Assembly: GCA_033961575.1 (NCBI GenBank)
Contig: CM066730.1
Coordinates: forward strand, 135,107,523-135,171,522
Origin: Aselliscus stoliczkanus
Lineage: Eukaryota; Chordata; Mammalia; Chiroptera; Hipposideridae
Direction of reading: 5' to 3'
DNA: 64,000 bases
This document shows positions 35,832 through 46,449 of the stretch, in pieces. Below the pieces are notes generated by a model. The model saw only the letters and a list, made by a program, of their open reading frames with translations. It was not told the DNA's origin and ran no database searches. Position 1 is the stretch's first letter. Each line of letters opens with the position of its first letter. Both the position numbers and the translations under genes were made by a program.

Positions 35832-36067
35832 GTGTTTGCATTAGCACCACTTTAGACCATCCACTTAATTCCTCTTTATCTTACCCTTTTCGGCAATCAA
35901 GGAAGGATAAAGCAATTCTACACCCAACTTAAAAAAACTGATATTTGGAATGAATGAATTCATTGATATTAAAGGTTTTAAAAGTTAAAAGGAGCACTTA
36001 CAAATGAAAGGTGTTTTTATTAAACAGACATGTTCTTTTAAACAATGGAAATACATCTGAGTAAAAT

Positions 36068-36285
36068 GTTAATAGTATTAAGACCTAACATTTATTGAGG
36101 ATTCCATATGCCAGACAGACCATGTATAAGTACCTTACATGCACTATCTTACAGAAAATACAGAAAACCCCAATGAGGGGAGCACTGTTATTAACCCCTT
36201 TCACAGATAAGGAAAACTGAGATGTGGAGGACTACTGTGTAACTTGCTTGAGGTCATACAGCAGGAAACGAAAACTTCATCACTG
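36068..36285 (-). repeat. MIR SINE
   Basis: CTAACATTTATTGAGGATTC, TATAAGTACCTTACATGCAC, AACCCCTTTCACAGATAAGG, GCTTGAGGTCATACAGCAGG: reverse-complement MIR. Confidence 0.82.
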
Positions 36286-36488
36286 AACTCTGGAATGTAC
36301 AGTGTAGATACTTGCAGATTTTATTGGATTTTTAGCTTCAACTTTAAAAAATCCTGAAAGAAAGAGTGACGTGAGTCTCTCATTGCCAACTATCTCCTCG
36401 GATGAATTGAACTCCTTGGTTTATTGGCCCTAGCTGAAACAGCCTTGATTTCCCCACTTGCTCAGTGGGAAAGAGCTTGTTTATTTGC

Positions 36489-36523
36489 AAAATAAATAAA
36501 TACATAAAATAAATAAATAAATT
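36489..36523 (+). repeat. (AAAT)n microsatellite
   Basis: AAATAAAT units with a TACATAAAAT interruption. Confidence 0.9.
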
Positions 36524-36539
36524 TGTTCTTGCCTAAGAA

Positions 36540-39180
36540 GAGGGAGAACAGGGTCACTTTATTTATCCTTTTCCTAATCTCCGTCAGCTAACATGACCTG
36601 AGTTCTAGCTAACGATGAGTAAAAGAACGTGGCTAAAGGAAAAGTTGCATCTCCCATTTGTATTACTACAGCAGGTGGTAGAGAGAGCTGTGTCTTTTCC
36701 CCCCACATATGCTGCAAGGGACCTGTTCTTCCAGCCAGCAGAAGGAAGTTTTTGCCTCTCTTCTCCGCTCTGATAAAATGAAGTACAACCGTTCCAAATC
36801 AGCTGGTAAAGTACAACCCTTCTGAGAGAAATGGCCTGTCCAAGCACTAATATTTCAGAATTTCAAAGTTGAAAACTCACTGCAGGTAATTTATAGCCTA
36901 AATTTACGGAATGCCCTTCCCAGACAGCCTATTTAATCAAAGTTAACTGGTGAAAATTATGAAGGTTCTTAATTGAGCTCTCCTATGGTGGGCTTTCCAA
37001 ACAGCCGTGCAAGCACCACAGAAAATAACAAAATGAATAAACTACACTTTTCTCTAGTTCCATTTTCAAATATGACGTCTGGAATGAAGAGTTTAGATCT
37101 CTAGGTGGTGATCTTCATGCATAGTATAGTGTTTGTCCTGAATTTCATTGCTTTGAAAAAAAGATATGAAAAGTCTTGATTTAGTTGGCATTTAATGTGA
37201 TTTTTATATAACTTCTGTGATATAATCAGTCGCATTGGGAATCAGTGGGGAAACTTAAAGAGCAGTAAAACCTTCAGCTATTGTTCTTCCTGTTCTCTGA
37301 TTGGCTTGCTGGGTATACAAAGCTGAAAAATCCCAGTTCGCATACACCTACTCTATTTGTAGGCACCCATAATGATTGAGTGCGGTCCAGCACCATCCCC
37401 TCTCCCAGCCATCCAGCCAGTCAGAATGCAGGGAAGACAATAGGTACGTTGGAACAGCAACAAAGAATGTGTTGCTGTAAATCACGTTCCATTTCTGCAT
37501 AGCTGGGAATAGTAATGCACAAGCCATAGGCAAGTATATTAATGTCTCCTGCTATCCATAAATGAAAAATCATGCACAACAACACACTCTTGATTGTTAT
37601 TCCAAGATAGCTTTTTTAGTATGAGATTCTTTGCTATATTTTTTAAAAAAGCAAAACGCATATTTTACTATTATTTAAAAGCATTTCCCCCCACCTCTTT
37701 CAGTCAGGTCCATAAACATTCCTTTCCAGCAGATAAACTCATTGTCTTTCCTTCACACTGATTGACTAGTGATGTGTTTAGAACTCAGAGGTATGAAATT
37801 TTTGGTGCTCTTAATGATATCAAAAAAGAAGGTGTCATATAAATGACCAGGGACTTCCCTATACCTAGTCAATTTGGATTTGAAAAATTATTAGAACTGT
37901 GTGGAAACATAAAATGAAATACGCTAGCAACACATTACATTTACATGTTTTAAATCTGCTTAACCATGCATTTAATTTAGATTTAATGAAATAGTTATTA
38001 TATGCAACCAAAACATCAGTGTTATTAAAAACAAATTTATGGAGGATTAACAGCTGTGTTATATTTCTATACCTACCTATGCCAGAGTCTTTCATTCTCA
38101 ATAATGTGTTTTTAATCATTAACTTCTACTTATTAAATGCACAATAGTTGTTTGAGTAATTCTACTGAGTGAGATTGATTAGGGTGTTCCTTGGAGTTTG
38201 AATAAATACCAATTGATAATTTAAACTGTATGAAATTAGCTCTGGAATCTATGCTATACCAATTATTTACATATTTATTCCATTTTTTAAGCTTCATAAT
38301 AAGCCAGTATGAGGCTAATAGAACCACAGTGTGAACTCTAAGCTGCATGTCTATGGGATGTGTTTGCCATTAGTGTCGACGATCAGAAAAGATATCAACA
38401 TTTAGCAAAGGGGAAGATATTTTTTTCATTGAGTTTTTCTTTCTCTCCATTTTTTTTTCAGTAAGGAGAGTAATTGGAAAAGTCTAGAGTGGGGGGAAAA
38501 GCAATGAAGAACAAATTGCTGTACATGAAGTTTCGTTTTTGAAGAGCTGGGGAGATTAATTCACTTGATGGCAACTGGTTCATTACTACCCCCAGCTACC
38601 CAAAAATGAAATATCACGTATGGCACCATCTTTGCCCCATAGGTCATAACACTATAGTGATCACAGCAGGGCTGGGCTCGATTATGGAAAATGAGACCCC
38701 AGCCAATGTTCTCAAACACCCCCTGCCTGCCAAGGAGCTATCCGGGTGCTGTAATTGTGTTTACCTATTACCATGCCTTTATTTCATTACTTTGGACTTG
38801 CGGGATGCTATAAAAAGGAGACAGGATTTTGGAAACTCTTACCAATGCATGTTGTGTTTTGGGAAACCTTCCTCCTGCATTCTTGGAACAAATCATTTGT
38901 GCCTGCCTTCCTTCCCCTACAGTTTATGGCATATTCTCAAAGCCCTCACCAATGGAAGAGGCAGAGAAAGCAAAAAAAGAAAGGGATAGTCGTCTACCTG
39001 AAACTGGAAGCATTGTCCTTCCAAGCACCACAGGCCTTTGTTGCTTCACCTGTCTTAGGATGGGTGAAGAATACACCTGTGGGCCGAGATCTTTGTCTCA
39101 GTCATTCTGTTCCATCTGGTTTCTCAGCAGCTTTTTTTAAAGGCACTGTGTTCATCCTACAGCTTATCACTTAAAATAAT
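36540..39180. other. Repeat-poor unique DNA, candidate non-coding regulatory block
   Basis: I recognise no interspersed repeat in about 2.6 kb. AT-rich with many TAATTA/ATTTA cores at 37900-38350. Frames at 38606-39174 overlap one another in three phases (up to 139 codons) with no domain or frame preference, so I treat them as chance. Regulatory function is only an inference. Confidence 0.35.
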
Positions 39181-39190
39181 AATAATTGTT

Positions 39191-39390
39191 GGGGTGACCG
39201 GTTAGCTCAGTTGGTTAGAGCGTGGTGCTGATAACACCAAGGTTGTGGGTTCGATTCCCGCATGGGCCACTGTGAGCTGTGCCCTCCTTAAAAGAGTCAA
39301 CTATGCCATTATAGCATGAAAGCAATGTGTAACCAATGACCATGGCTGTTCCCCAATAAAATTTTTAAAAAAGTAAAAAATAGTAATAAT
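39191..39390 (+). mobile_element. tRNA-Ile-type SINE, best preserved copy
   Basis: The head is 39196-39269, exactly 74 bases, and folds as a complete tRNA cloverleaf resembling tRNA-Ile. The A box TTAGCTCAGTTGG and B box GGTTCGATTCC are intact. The unrelated part has GGGCCACTGTGAGCTGTGCC, ATAGCATGAAAGCAATGTGT, AACCAATGACCATGGCTGTT and CCCCAATAAAATTTTTAAAA, so the polyadenylation signal is intact. Flanks ending in AATTGTT at 39190 and 39400 suggest an imperfect target duplication. As a family it is a pol III-transcribed, LINE-mobilised element; whether this copy is active cannot be judged. Confidence 0.95.
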
Positions 39391-39404
39391 AGTAATTGTT
39401 ACCA

Positions 39405-39480
39405 TGGGTTGAATATTTAATGTTTGCCAGGCACTAACATTATCTCATTTAATGTCCATATCAAACTGTTAGGTAGGTAA
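39405..39480 (-). repeat. MIR fragment, first of three
   Basis: AATATTTAATGTTTGCCAGG, CACTAACATTATCTCATTTA, then AACTGTTAGGTAGGTA; it stops abruptly before the MIR core. Confidence 0.65.
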
Positions 39481-39481
39481 T

Positions 39482-39705
39482 GATGAGACTTAACACTTAT
39501 TGAGTAATGTTTATGTACCAGACACAGTTCAGAGAATTTTGTTTTCTAGATTTACTTACACCTAACAACCGTATTGGGTACTATTATCAACCCCAGTTTA
39601 AAGATGAGGAAACTAAAGCCCAGAATGGTTCTATGACTTTCCCAAGATCACAAAGTTAGTATATAGAAGAGCCAGGCTTCCTGGCTCCTGAGACTATATA
39701 CTGCC
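39482..39705 (-). repeat. MIR SINE, second of three
   Basis: TTAACACTTATTGAGTAATG, TTAAAGATGAGGAAACTAAA, GCCCAGAATGGTTCTATGAC, TTCCCAAGATCACAAAGTTA. Near full length. Confidence 0.82.
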
Positions 39706-39724
39706 ATACCAGGAGTTGTTATCC

Positions 39725-39860
39725 TTGTGTTAAAATGAGGAACAAAGGCTCAGAGAGGCCAGAAAACTTGCCCAAAGTCACACAGCCATGTTTGACGGTG
39801 TTAAAGCTGGAATTCAAGCCCAGTATGCCTGAGTCCAAATCCAGAGCATTTAACCCTGAA
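39725..39860 (-). repeat. MIR fragment, third of three
   Basis: GGCTCAGAGAGGCCAGAAAA, TTGCCCAAAGTCACACAGCC, GGAATTCAAGCCCAGTATGC: the MIR 5' half in reverse complement. Confidence 0.8.
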
Positions 39861-39867
39861 AGCATGT

Positions 39868-39907
39868 ACACTATACTTCTCCTATTCACACTATACTTCT
39901 CCTATTC
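39868..39907 (+). repeat. Exact 20-bp tandem duplication
   Basis: ACACTATACTTCTCCTATTC occurs twice head to tail (39868-39887 and 39888-39907) without a mismatch. Confidence 0.97.
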
Positions 39908-39909
39908 CT

Positions 39910-40050
39910 CTGTTACATGGGTCATTATCCATTTGAATTTATCTGCTTGTATATCCATCTCCCCTGAGGGCTGAGATTATATCTGTGTCTCTAGTAACCT
40001 GTACAGAATAGGTGCCTGGCTCCTAGTAGTTGCTCAACAAACGTATAATC
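39910..40050 (+). repeat. L2 LINE 3' end
   Basis: GAGGGCTGAGATTATATCTG, TGTCTCTAGTAACCTG, GGTGCCTGGCTCCTAGTAGT, TGCTCAACAAACG: L2 terminal order. Confidence 0.75.
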
Positions 40051-40169
40051 AAGGACTTTCACAACTCCCTCTGCTACAGGCAAAGTTAGTTGCTCCCTCT
40101 ACACACACACCCTGTTCTCACTGGCTCACTTTCACTGCTTTGTCACCTTCATTCTACACTACACCATAA

Positions 40170-40295
40170 TTATCTGTAAATATAGTATAAGCTCACCCAC
40201 TAGATGAGGAGTTCCATTAGGGCAGGACAAGCAGCTTATTCATCTTAATATCCTTACTGACTAGCACTGAGCCTGGCATATACCAGGCATTTGTG
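40170..40295 (+). repeat. L2 LINE 3' end
   Basis: TTAGGGCAGGACAAGCAGCT, TATTCATCTTAATATCCTTA, CACTGAGCCTGGCATATACC. A second L2 end within 250 bp, same strand. Confidence 0.72.
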
Positions 40296-40309
40296 GGAGA
40301 GGCTGCAAG

Positions 40310-40710
40310 TTGTTTACCCCAATTTCCTTCCTCCTCTTCCTGGACACAGAGTTCTACATTTCCCAGTCCCATTTGCAATTAGGTACAGCCACCTGACTGA
40401 GTTGTAGCCAGTAGGGTGTGAGCAGAAGTGACATGTACTATTTTTGGACCAAGATGTTTAAGAAATGGGTTATGTTCCCCTCCTCACACTCTTTTCCCTT
40501 TTACCAAATGGATGCAGATAACAATACTAGAGGAGAGTGAAGCCACAAAATGGAAGAAGTCTGGGTCCCTCAATGACTAAATGGAAGAGAGCTGCCTGCT
40601 GACCAGGAATATTATGGACCATTACATGAATGAGAAATAAATTTATATTCTATTTGAGTTATTTGGGTTTATCCATTACAGTAGCTAGCATTATCCCAAC
40701 TAATACAGCA
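40310..40710. mobile_element. Ancient LTR-like repeat (MaLR-type, tentative)
   Basis: GAGTTCTACATTTCCCAGTC, TGACTGAGTTGTAGCCAGTA, TCCCTCAATGACTAAATGGA, GAGAAATAAATTTATATTCT and a terminal CAACTAATACAG. Same type as 33290 and 42340. No internal region. Confidence 0.5.
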
Positions 40711-41564
40711 TTTAATGAGTGATGAATGAATAATACTAACCCTCAATATCAGCAGAATATTTTCAGTTGGAAGAGAAGGCAGTCCTATCTGTTTAAGAGT
40801 AAAATCTATAGCTTTTTCTACTCCGTTACTTCATGAACACAGCATCATCATTAAACCAGGGTATATTGGTACCTGCCTAAACAAATGCACAGCAAGAATC
40901 AACTTTACTTTCCCTTTGAGAAAATTCAGTTTCTAACAGTTGGCTGATTTGTCCAATGTACTACAATTGACTGGAGGGAGAGCCTAACCCAGGCCTCCTC
41001 ACTCCAGAGTTATACCAATAAGATAGCAAACAGCTGATTGTTAAATGTTTTTTTTTTAAAATACCTAAAGTGACTTTCACTTTGGGGCTAATATTTACTT
41101 TCCTCTATGTGAACAAAGACTCAAATAAAATCTCAATTGACTGACTACTATCTTTGGACCCACTTTTTAGAGCGTCTTGGCATAAACAGCAAAAGTACAG
41201 ATGTTACATCCAAAGAAATAGTGCTTTTCCAGGCTGCATCTAAAATTACATGCATATGTGATTATGCATAGTAATATTCAAAAAATAACTTTACATGATA
41301 TGCAAAATAAATGTGCCCTTATCATAGAAATTTTAGAAAGTAAAAAGGAGCAAAAAAAAAAAAAATTAAAGGCACTCAAATATATGAGATATATTTTACC
41401 AAAACAGTCATTAAATAGTCTTCTATAACATCACTTTTAATGATTAGGTAGTATTTTGTCATATGAATTATCAAGATTTGTTGACTGAGGCCTTATATGT
41501 ATCAGAATGACAGTCTAGGATCAGGGTGATCAAAGCAATAAAATGGTAGTTTTGTTCTTTCATT
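40711..41564. other. Unique sequence with A-rich patch
   Basis: Bases 41330-41370 are A-rich (13 A in a row). The text around 41290-41345 may be an old repeat that I cannot place. No gene. Confidence 0.35.
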
Positions 41565-41670
41565 GATGTATTCATTTAACAGACATTTTTGGGGTACCTT
41601 GTCTATGCTAGTAGGCATTGTGCCAGGTGCTGGAAAGCCCACAGTGAAAGAGATTACCAAAGCTCCTTTT
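41565..41670 (-). repeat. L2 LINE 3' end
   Basis: TTAACAGACATTTTTGGGGT, AGGCATTGTGCCAGGTGCTG, reverse complement of the L2 tail. Confidence 0.7.
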
Positions 41671-41717
41671 TGTTGGGGTAGCTATTATGCAGATTGAAAG
41701 TCACCGTGGTATAAGAA

Positions 41718-42141
41718 AATGCTGTTGGGTGGCCAGGTGGCTCAGTTGGTTAGAGCATGTGCTCTGAGCAACACGGTTGCTGGTTTAATTCCCACATGGG
41801 CCAGTGAGCTGCACCCTCTGCAACGAGATTGAAGACAATGACTTGGGCTGATCTGTAGCTGAGCTGCTGGTGGGTGGCCGGATGGCTCAGTTGGTTAGAG
41901 CCCTTAACAACAGGGTTGCCGGTTTGATTCCCACATGGGATGATGGGCTGCACCCCCTGCAACTAGATTGAAAACGGCAACAGGACTTGGAGCTGAGCTG
42001 CGCCCTCCACAACTGAGATTGAAGGGCAACAATCTGACTTGGAGCTGATGGGTCCTGGGGAAAAACAACACATTGTTCCCTGAAAAAACATATTGTTACC
42101 CAATAAAGTTTAAAAAAAAAGAAAGAAAGACAATGCTGTTG
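41718..42141 (+). mobile_element. Dimeric Ves-like bat SINE with 10-bp target duplication
   Basis: AATGCTGTTG flanks it at 41718-41727 and 42132-42141. Two tRNA-like heads are arranged in tandem: GTGGCTCAGTTGGTTAGAGC near 41738 and GATGGCTCAGTTGGTTAGAG near 41881, each followed by a TTCCCACATGGG-type B-box end. The 3' part reads GAGCTGAGCTGCGCCCTCCA, then GATTGAAGGGCAACAATCTG, and ends CCCAATAAAGTTTAAAAAAA. This plan matches the Ves family of bats. A 70-codon frame inside it is spurious. Confidence 0.9.
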
Positions 42142-42219
42142 CCCTACTCGACCTTTCTTATTCCTCTTTCAACACAGCTAACATTCCACTGGCAGTGGCA
42201 GAGACCTCAAGAGAATGAA

Positions 42220-42247
42220 GAGCTATTTTTTTTTTTTTTTTTTTTTT
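42220..42247 (+). repeat. Poly-T run
   Basis: About 22 T residues in a row. On the minus strand it would be an A-tail, but no retroposon body is recognised beside it. Confidence 0.8.
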
Positions 42248-42339
42248 GCTTCCAAGGATCATAGATTCTTCTTGAGTAGGTAAAGCCCAAGAATCAGTAA
42301 AACTATGTGGCATTACCTGTTTACATTTTTTTCCTTCCC

Positions 42340-42745
42340 TCAATGCCCTTTCTCTGACTTTCCTGTGGGTAAAGTATATTTCCTATTCCATTCATTGATG
42401 TTGAGCTTGGCCACATGACTTGCTTTGAACAACAGAATGTGGGTAGAAGTGGCTGTGTTCCAGCTCCAAGCAGAGACTAAAGAAGCATCACACATTTCTC
42501 TTAAGAAGTGGGTATCCTCTCTTGTGCCACCATTCTACACCCTTTGAAAAGTATGTCTTCAACATGGATCCCCAAGCGAGAGTATGGAGCTGCCTGAACC
42601 TAATCTGTACCTTAAAGTAGAGCTTCCCCGAGGACCCACAGACCTATAGGCAAGAAATAAATGTTTGCTGTTATAAGCCACTGATATTTGGGGGTTGTCT
42701 GTTATACCACATTATCATAGCCATAGCTGACTAGTCCAGAACAAT
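42340..42745. mobile_element. Ancient LTR-like repeat (MaLR-type, tentative)
   Basis: AGCTTGGCCACATGACTTGC, ATGTGGGTAGAAGTGGCTGT, CAAGAAATAAATGTTTGCTG, TATAAGCCACTGATATTTGG, GGGTTGTCTGTTATACCACA. Third copy of the type at 33290 and 40310. Confidence 0.5.
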
Positions 42746-42779
42746 AAAAAAATAAAGTACTCAATTATGAAGGTTTAAC

Positions 42780-43095
42780 TGAAATGCCATGTCCTCCAGG
42801 AAGTGTTTCAAGACATTCCGTCATCATCTTGCTGCCTCACCAGTCAGACTCAATCTCCCCTTTCTGCTTCCTTAGTATTTTGCTTGTGCCTCTGTTAAAG
42901 CTGACATTTACCACAGTCTACTTTTTATACATATTGAGTTGTATATGTCTGGAATTCCTCCTGGAATATAAGCTGTTTGTTGTTGTTTTGTTTTTTGAGA
43001 GCAGGGGGCAGGCTACTTTTCACACTGTTTCTAGATGACCTTCTTCCTGGCACGCAGTAGATGCTAAGAAATACTAAACTGAATGAACGAGTTAG
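42780..43095 (+). repeat. L2 LINE 3' region
   Basis: GTCCTCCAGGAAGTGTTTCA, CTGGAATTCCTCCTGGAATA and TCCTGGCACGCAGTAGATGC, then CTAAACTGAATGAACG, in L2 order. The 84-codon frame inside is not a gene. Confidence 0.72.
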
Positions 43096-43256
43096 AAGGT
43101 CTTCAGGAGAGCTGGTGGGATGGCACTAAAAAAATGGCATGCTACCGTAACCCTCAAGATGCACAATGGTGTACAAATACAAGTACAGAAATTGAATCCT
43201 ACTTTTGGTAGGTGCAGGAAAGAATAATCAGACATTTAAAACAGGACAAGGTATAG

Positions 43257-43318
43257 CAGAGACAGCATTCTATCCTTGAAAGAAACCAGAGACAGCATTC
43301 TATCCTTGAAAGAAACCA
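43257..43318 (+). repeat. Exact 30-bp tandem duplication
   Basis: The 30-base unit beginning AGAGACAGCATTCTATCCTT at 43258 is repeated at 43288 with no mismatch, so 62 bases show perfect period-30 identity. Confidence 0.97.
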
Positions 43319-43324
43319 ACAGTT

Positions 43325-43450
43325 AAGAGACCTGAATTTCAGTTCGGATTTGGATACTAGAAAGGTATGTTACTTTGGGTCTCATGTTTTACATCAAAGG
43401 AAAAACAATGACAATTTTATTCACAAGGTGGTTATAAAGATCCAGAAAGA
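43325..43450 (+). repeat. MIR fragment
   Basis: AGACCTGAATTTCAGTTCGG, TTACTTTGGGTCTCATGTTT, then ACAAGGTGGTTATAAAGATC. Diverged. Confidence 0.5.
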
Positions 43451-43688
43451 TGTACATATGTGACAGAAAAATATCAATCCCCACCCAAGTCTATAGTAAG
43501 CCTAGCAAATCAGCTCATTATCTTTTTACATGAAGAGAGTCCCATTCCATACACCTCCAGGAAGCCAAAAGATAAATCATTAAATGACCACACAAGCTCA
43601 CACTGAACCATTGCAGGAGTTGCTCACTTGTAATAATCACGGTTTTGTGGTGACTTTTGATAGGTGCTTATTTTCATCTGGAGAACAA

Positions 43689-43845
43689 AAAATGGCTCAG
43701 TTGGTTAAGAGCTCGCTCAAGAGTGCAAGCTGAGCTCTGAGCAACAGCGGTTCGAGGCCAACCCGAGCTGAGTTGCCGTTGAGCTGCCAACAGGTGGCAG
43801 GATGGCTCAGCTAAAAAAAAACAAAAAAACAAAAAACAAAAAACC
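43689..43845 (+). mobile_element. Ves-like SINE, truncated
   Basis: ATGGCTCAGTTGGTTAAGAG head, GGTTCGAGGCCAACCCGAGC, GAGTTGCCGTTGAGCTGCCA, then a second GATGGCTCAGC that runs directly into an AAAAAC-type tail. It stops just after the start of the second head. Confidence 0.82.
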
Positions 43846-43984
43846 TGAAATTTTAAATATTTTATGGCCATATTAAAGTTGAGATTTTTTTAAAACTGAT
43901 TTTATCTGCTAGGTAAATTTAATCCCTCCTCTCAGTTCCCACTTAGTTTACACTTTCTTACAACTAAATTACTTACAGTTCTGT

Positions 43985-44085
43985 ATCCCAGACTAGCCTG
44001 TGAGCTCCTGAGGGCTGGGCCCATGTGCGAGTTTCCCCCACTAGGCTGGAACAGGCAAGTATATAGTGCACTTCAGAAGGGCTTT
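43985..44085 (+). repeat. L2 LINE 3' fragment
   Basis: CTAGCCTGTGAGCTCCTGAG, GGCTGGGCCCATG, the L2 'ctgtgagctcc' block. Confidence 0.65.
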
Positions 44086-44344
44086 TTAAGTGTTAGATCT
44101 CAAAAGAAAGCTCAAGATTCCTGCAAAAATTGTGTTATGTTCAATAATACCTCATTTATCAATAACGTCATTTAATTTAGTCTATTGTGCCTCTCATATA
44201 TTCGGTGCAAGGAACACACATGTAGTTGGCATATTCTAAAATATATTTCATTCTCCTTATTTGCTTTTAGATAGACAATCATGCATGGTGTTCCATTTTC
44301 TTCCTCACTGCAGGTATTGATGAAAAATTTGAGTCAAGAACACA

Positions 44345-44600
44345 CAGAAAAGAACACAGATTTTGGAGTCACCACTCATGTTCAAATCCTCACTTTGTCT
44401 TTTATAGGTCTTGTGATCCTGGGTATGATCCTCGACTGCTTTTGAACTTCAGTTTTCTTGTCAATAAAATGGGGATTGTGTAATGTCCCTTGTAGAGTTG
44501 TAAAGTTTAGAGATCATTTATGAAAACACTTAGCACTATTCTTCATATATGATAGATGCTCAACAAAACAAAGTTAGTGTTGTTAGTTATTATCTTTGTA
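44345..44600 (+). repeat. MIR SINE
   Basis: ACAGATTTTGGAGTCACCAC, GTTCAAATCCTCACTTTGTC, TCAGTTTTCTTGTCAATAAA, CTTAGCACTATTCTTCATAT, ATAGATGCTCAACAAAAC. Confidence 0.85.
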
Positions 44601-45146
44601 CTTTGATGTGGGACAATGTACATTGTGGGATACTTTTATTGATTTTTTTGCCCCTAAATGATATGACCCCATAGTACTATCCTTTAGTCCTTATTTCTAG
44701 TTTTATAGTTTCCCCATCTGTGCCCTTACTGTTAGGTTACCAGTTGTCAATTCTAATGGCCATCAATAAGAAATGACAGCTGCCTCTTCTTGCTGTCAGG
44801 CTGCTACCAACTAACTTTCTGCTTCAAATCTGCTTGGAATTATATGTCAAATGGAATAAATAGTACTGAGGAGAGCCTGAAGACACCTTCCATGGGGCTG
44901 AGTGAATGACATTTAGTACACGGGCTTCGTTACAGCTACTTTCAGACTCAGTCTTTTTTCCTCTGTATCACACTTGGTGTCTATGTTTCTGAGGTCTAAG
45001 ATGGCTCAGTGAGTAATATCCTAACAAGTGAGGCTCTGTTCTATTTCCTTCCTAGAAAAAAAAACAAAAAACAAAACAAAAAAAAAGCAGTCTGAGAAGC
45101 ACATCTCTAGATGACATGGTATAGATTCAGCACCTTTAAAAAAGTT
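44601..45146. other. Unique sequence with A-rich stretch
   Basis: An AAAAC/AAACA stretch lies at 45056-45085. No gene. Confidence 0.4.
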
Positions 45147-45171
45147 TTTATTATTATTATTATTATTATTT
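45147..45171 (+). repeat. (TTA)n microsatellite
   Basis: About eight TTA units. Confidence 0.95.
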
Positions 45172-45184
45172 TGAAATCATTTGG

Positions 45185-45365
45185 CTCAGTGGCATTTGCA
45201 GTAGAAAGAGCACTAGATTGTGAGTCTAAGGCTTAAGTTCTAGCCTTAATGCTATTAAATGACTTCAAGAAAATGACTTACTCTCTTTGGGTCTCAGTTA
45301 CTTAATATAAAAGGTGAAAAGATTCAACAGGATAATCTGTGAGTTTCTACATTCTATGAATCTAC
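45185..45365 (+). repeat. MIR-related SINE
   Basis: AGAAAGAGCACTAGATTGTG, AGTCTAAGGCTTAAGTTCTA, TTGGGTCTCAGTTACTTAAT, and TTCTACATTCTATGAATCT at the end, as in MIR3-type elements. Confidence 0.7.
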
Positions 45366-46239
45366 ATCAAGGTACCCAGACGATTGCTTGGCAGTAACTG
45401 CAAAGTGTCTGGAAATAGACTTCACTTTATGGCTTTGGCCTTCGTGGCTTGTTCCAACTTGAGTATGTCAGTCGATAGCCAAATTCTTAACACCATTTTC
45501 TGGTCTCTTTACTATTTCTTTTTATAATGATTTTGTCCTTAATTTGGACTTATTTCAAGGAGAAAGATGTTAACTACTTAAAAATGATGGGATGTTTTAA
45601 TCTGGGCTGGAAAGCTTGTTCCTTGAGAATGGCTTAATTAACATTTCCAGGTTCATAACATTTTCATTTATTCATCTTTTTGTTTTTAAATGGTTTTTTA
45701 AGTTTTCCAGAGACAGCGATCTCACGTTCCTAATGGATTATAAGAGAGAGAGTGGGTCTGCTGGGATCTGCATTCTTATTAGCTTTAAGATTCACATTAG
45801 GAACAAAAAGGGAGCTTAAGCAGAATAGGTCCACTGTGCTAATAAAAAAAGAAACAGAACTTTAGTTCAACACAAGATAATGTGGCAAGATTGCCAAGCA
45901 AAAAGCAGATTGAAGGAAGGGCCTCCCAGTGACCTTGGAACAGGACAAATATTTTTCTTCCCTGAGCTCATTCTCCACCAGGGGAAGCTATGTCTTACAT
46001 GTCAGTAAGAGTATGCTAGAGTAAAATTCCACAGCATCATAGCATTGCAGAGACTGGTTCTGTGAAGTGCGACTGTGAGCTACTGAGTCAGAGTGAAAAA
46101 ACCTAAAATGCAGAGCGGGGTGGTCCTAGATGAGTTGAGGGACAGTTGGCCTCCATATATTGGGGTGAGAAGGAAGCACATCTAGCACTGCATTTGGCTT
46201 GTGGTGGGTGCTCCAAATACAAATTAAATTCAGTTCATT

Positions 46240-46440
46240 GAAAAAATACTGGACCAGAAGTCTGGAGGCCTGGCCTCCGATCCTGAACTGTCGCTAACCC
46301 GTGGTGTGTTCTTGAACAAAGTATTTTATATTTTTTGGCTCCGTTTCCATGTCTAAAAAATCAGACTATCGATACTAGCTCAGAATACTTCGTGAGATGG
46401 TTGTAATGATCCGATGCACTAGATGAACATAAAACGTCTC
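46240..46440 (+). repeat. MIR SINE
   Basis: AGAAGTCTGGAGGCCTGGCC, CGATCCTGAACTGTCGCTAA, GGCTCCGTTTCCATGTCTAA, GTGAGATGGTTGTAATGATC. Confidence 0.72.
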
Positions 46441-46449
46441 AATTTTAAT

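Noticed and set aside
38606..39174. Three overlapping frames of 103-139 codons
   Set aside because: Open in three phases of one strand with no domain or frame preference and no convincing splice sites; consistent with chance in a moderate-GC patch.
39196..39269. A free-standing tRNA-Ile gene
   Set aside because: The 3' side continues into a SINE body shared with 30155 and 20533 and ends in an A-tail, so the tRNA-like part is a SINE head.
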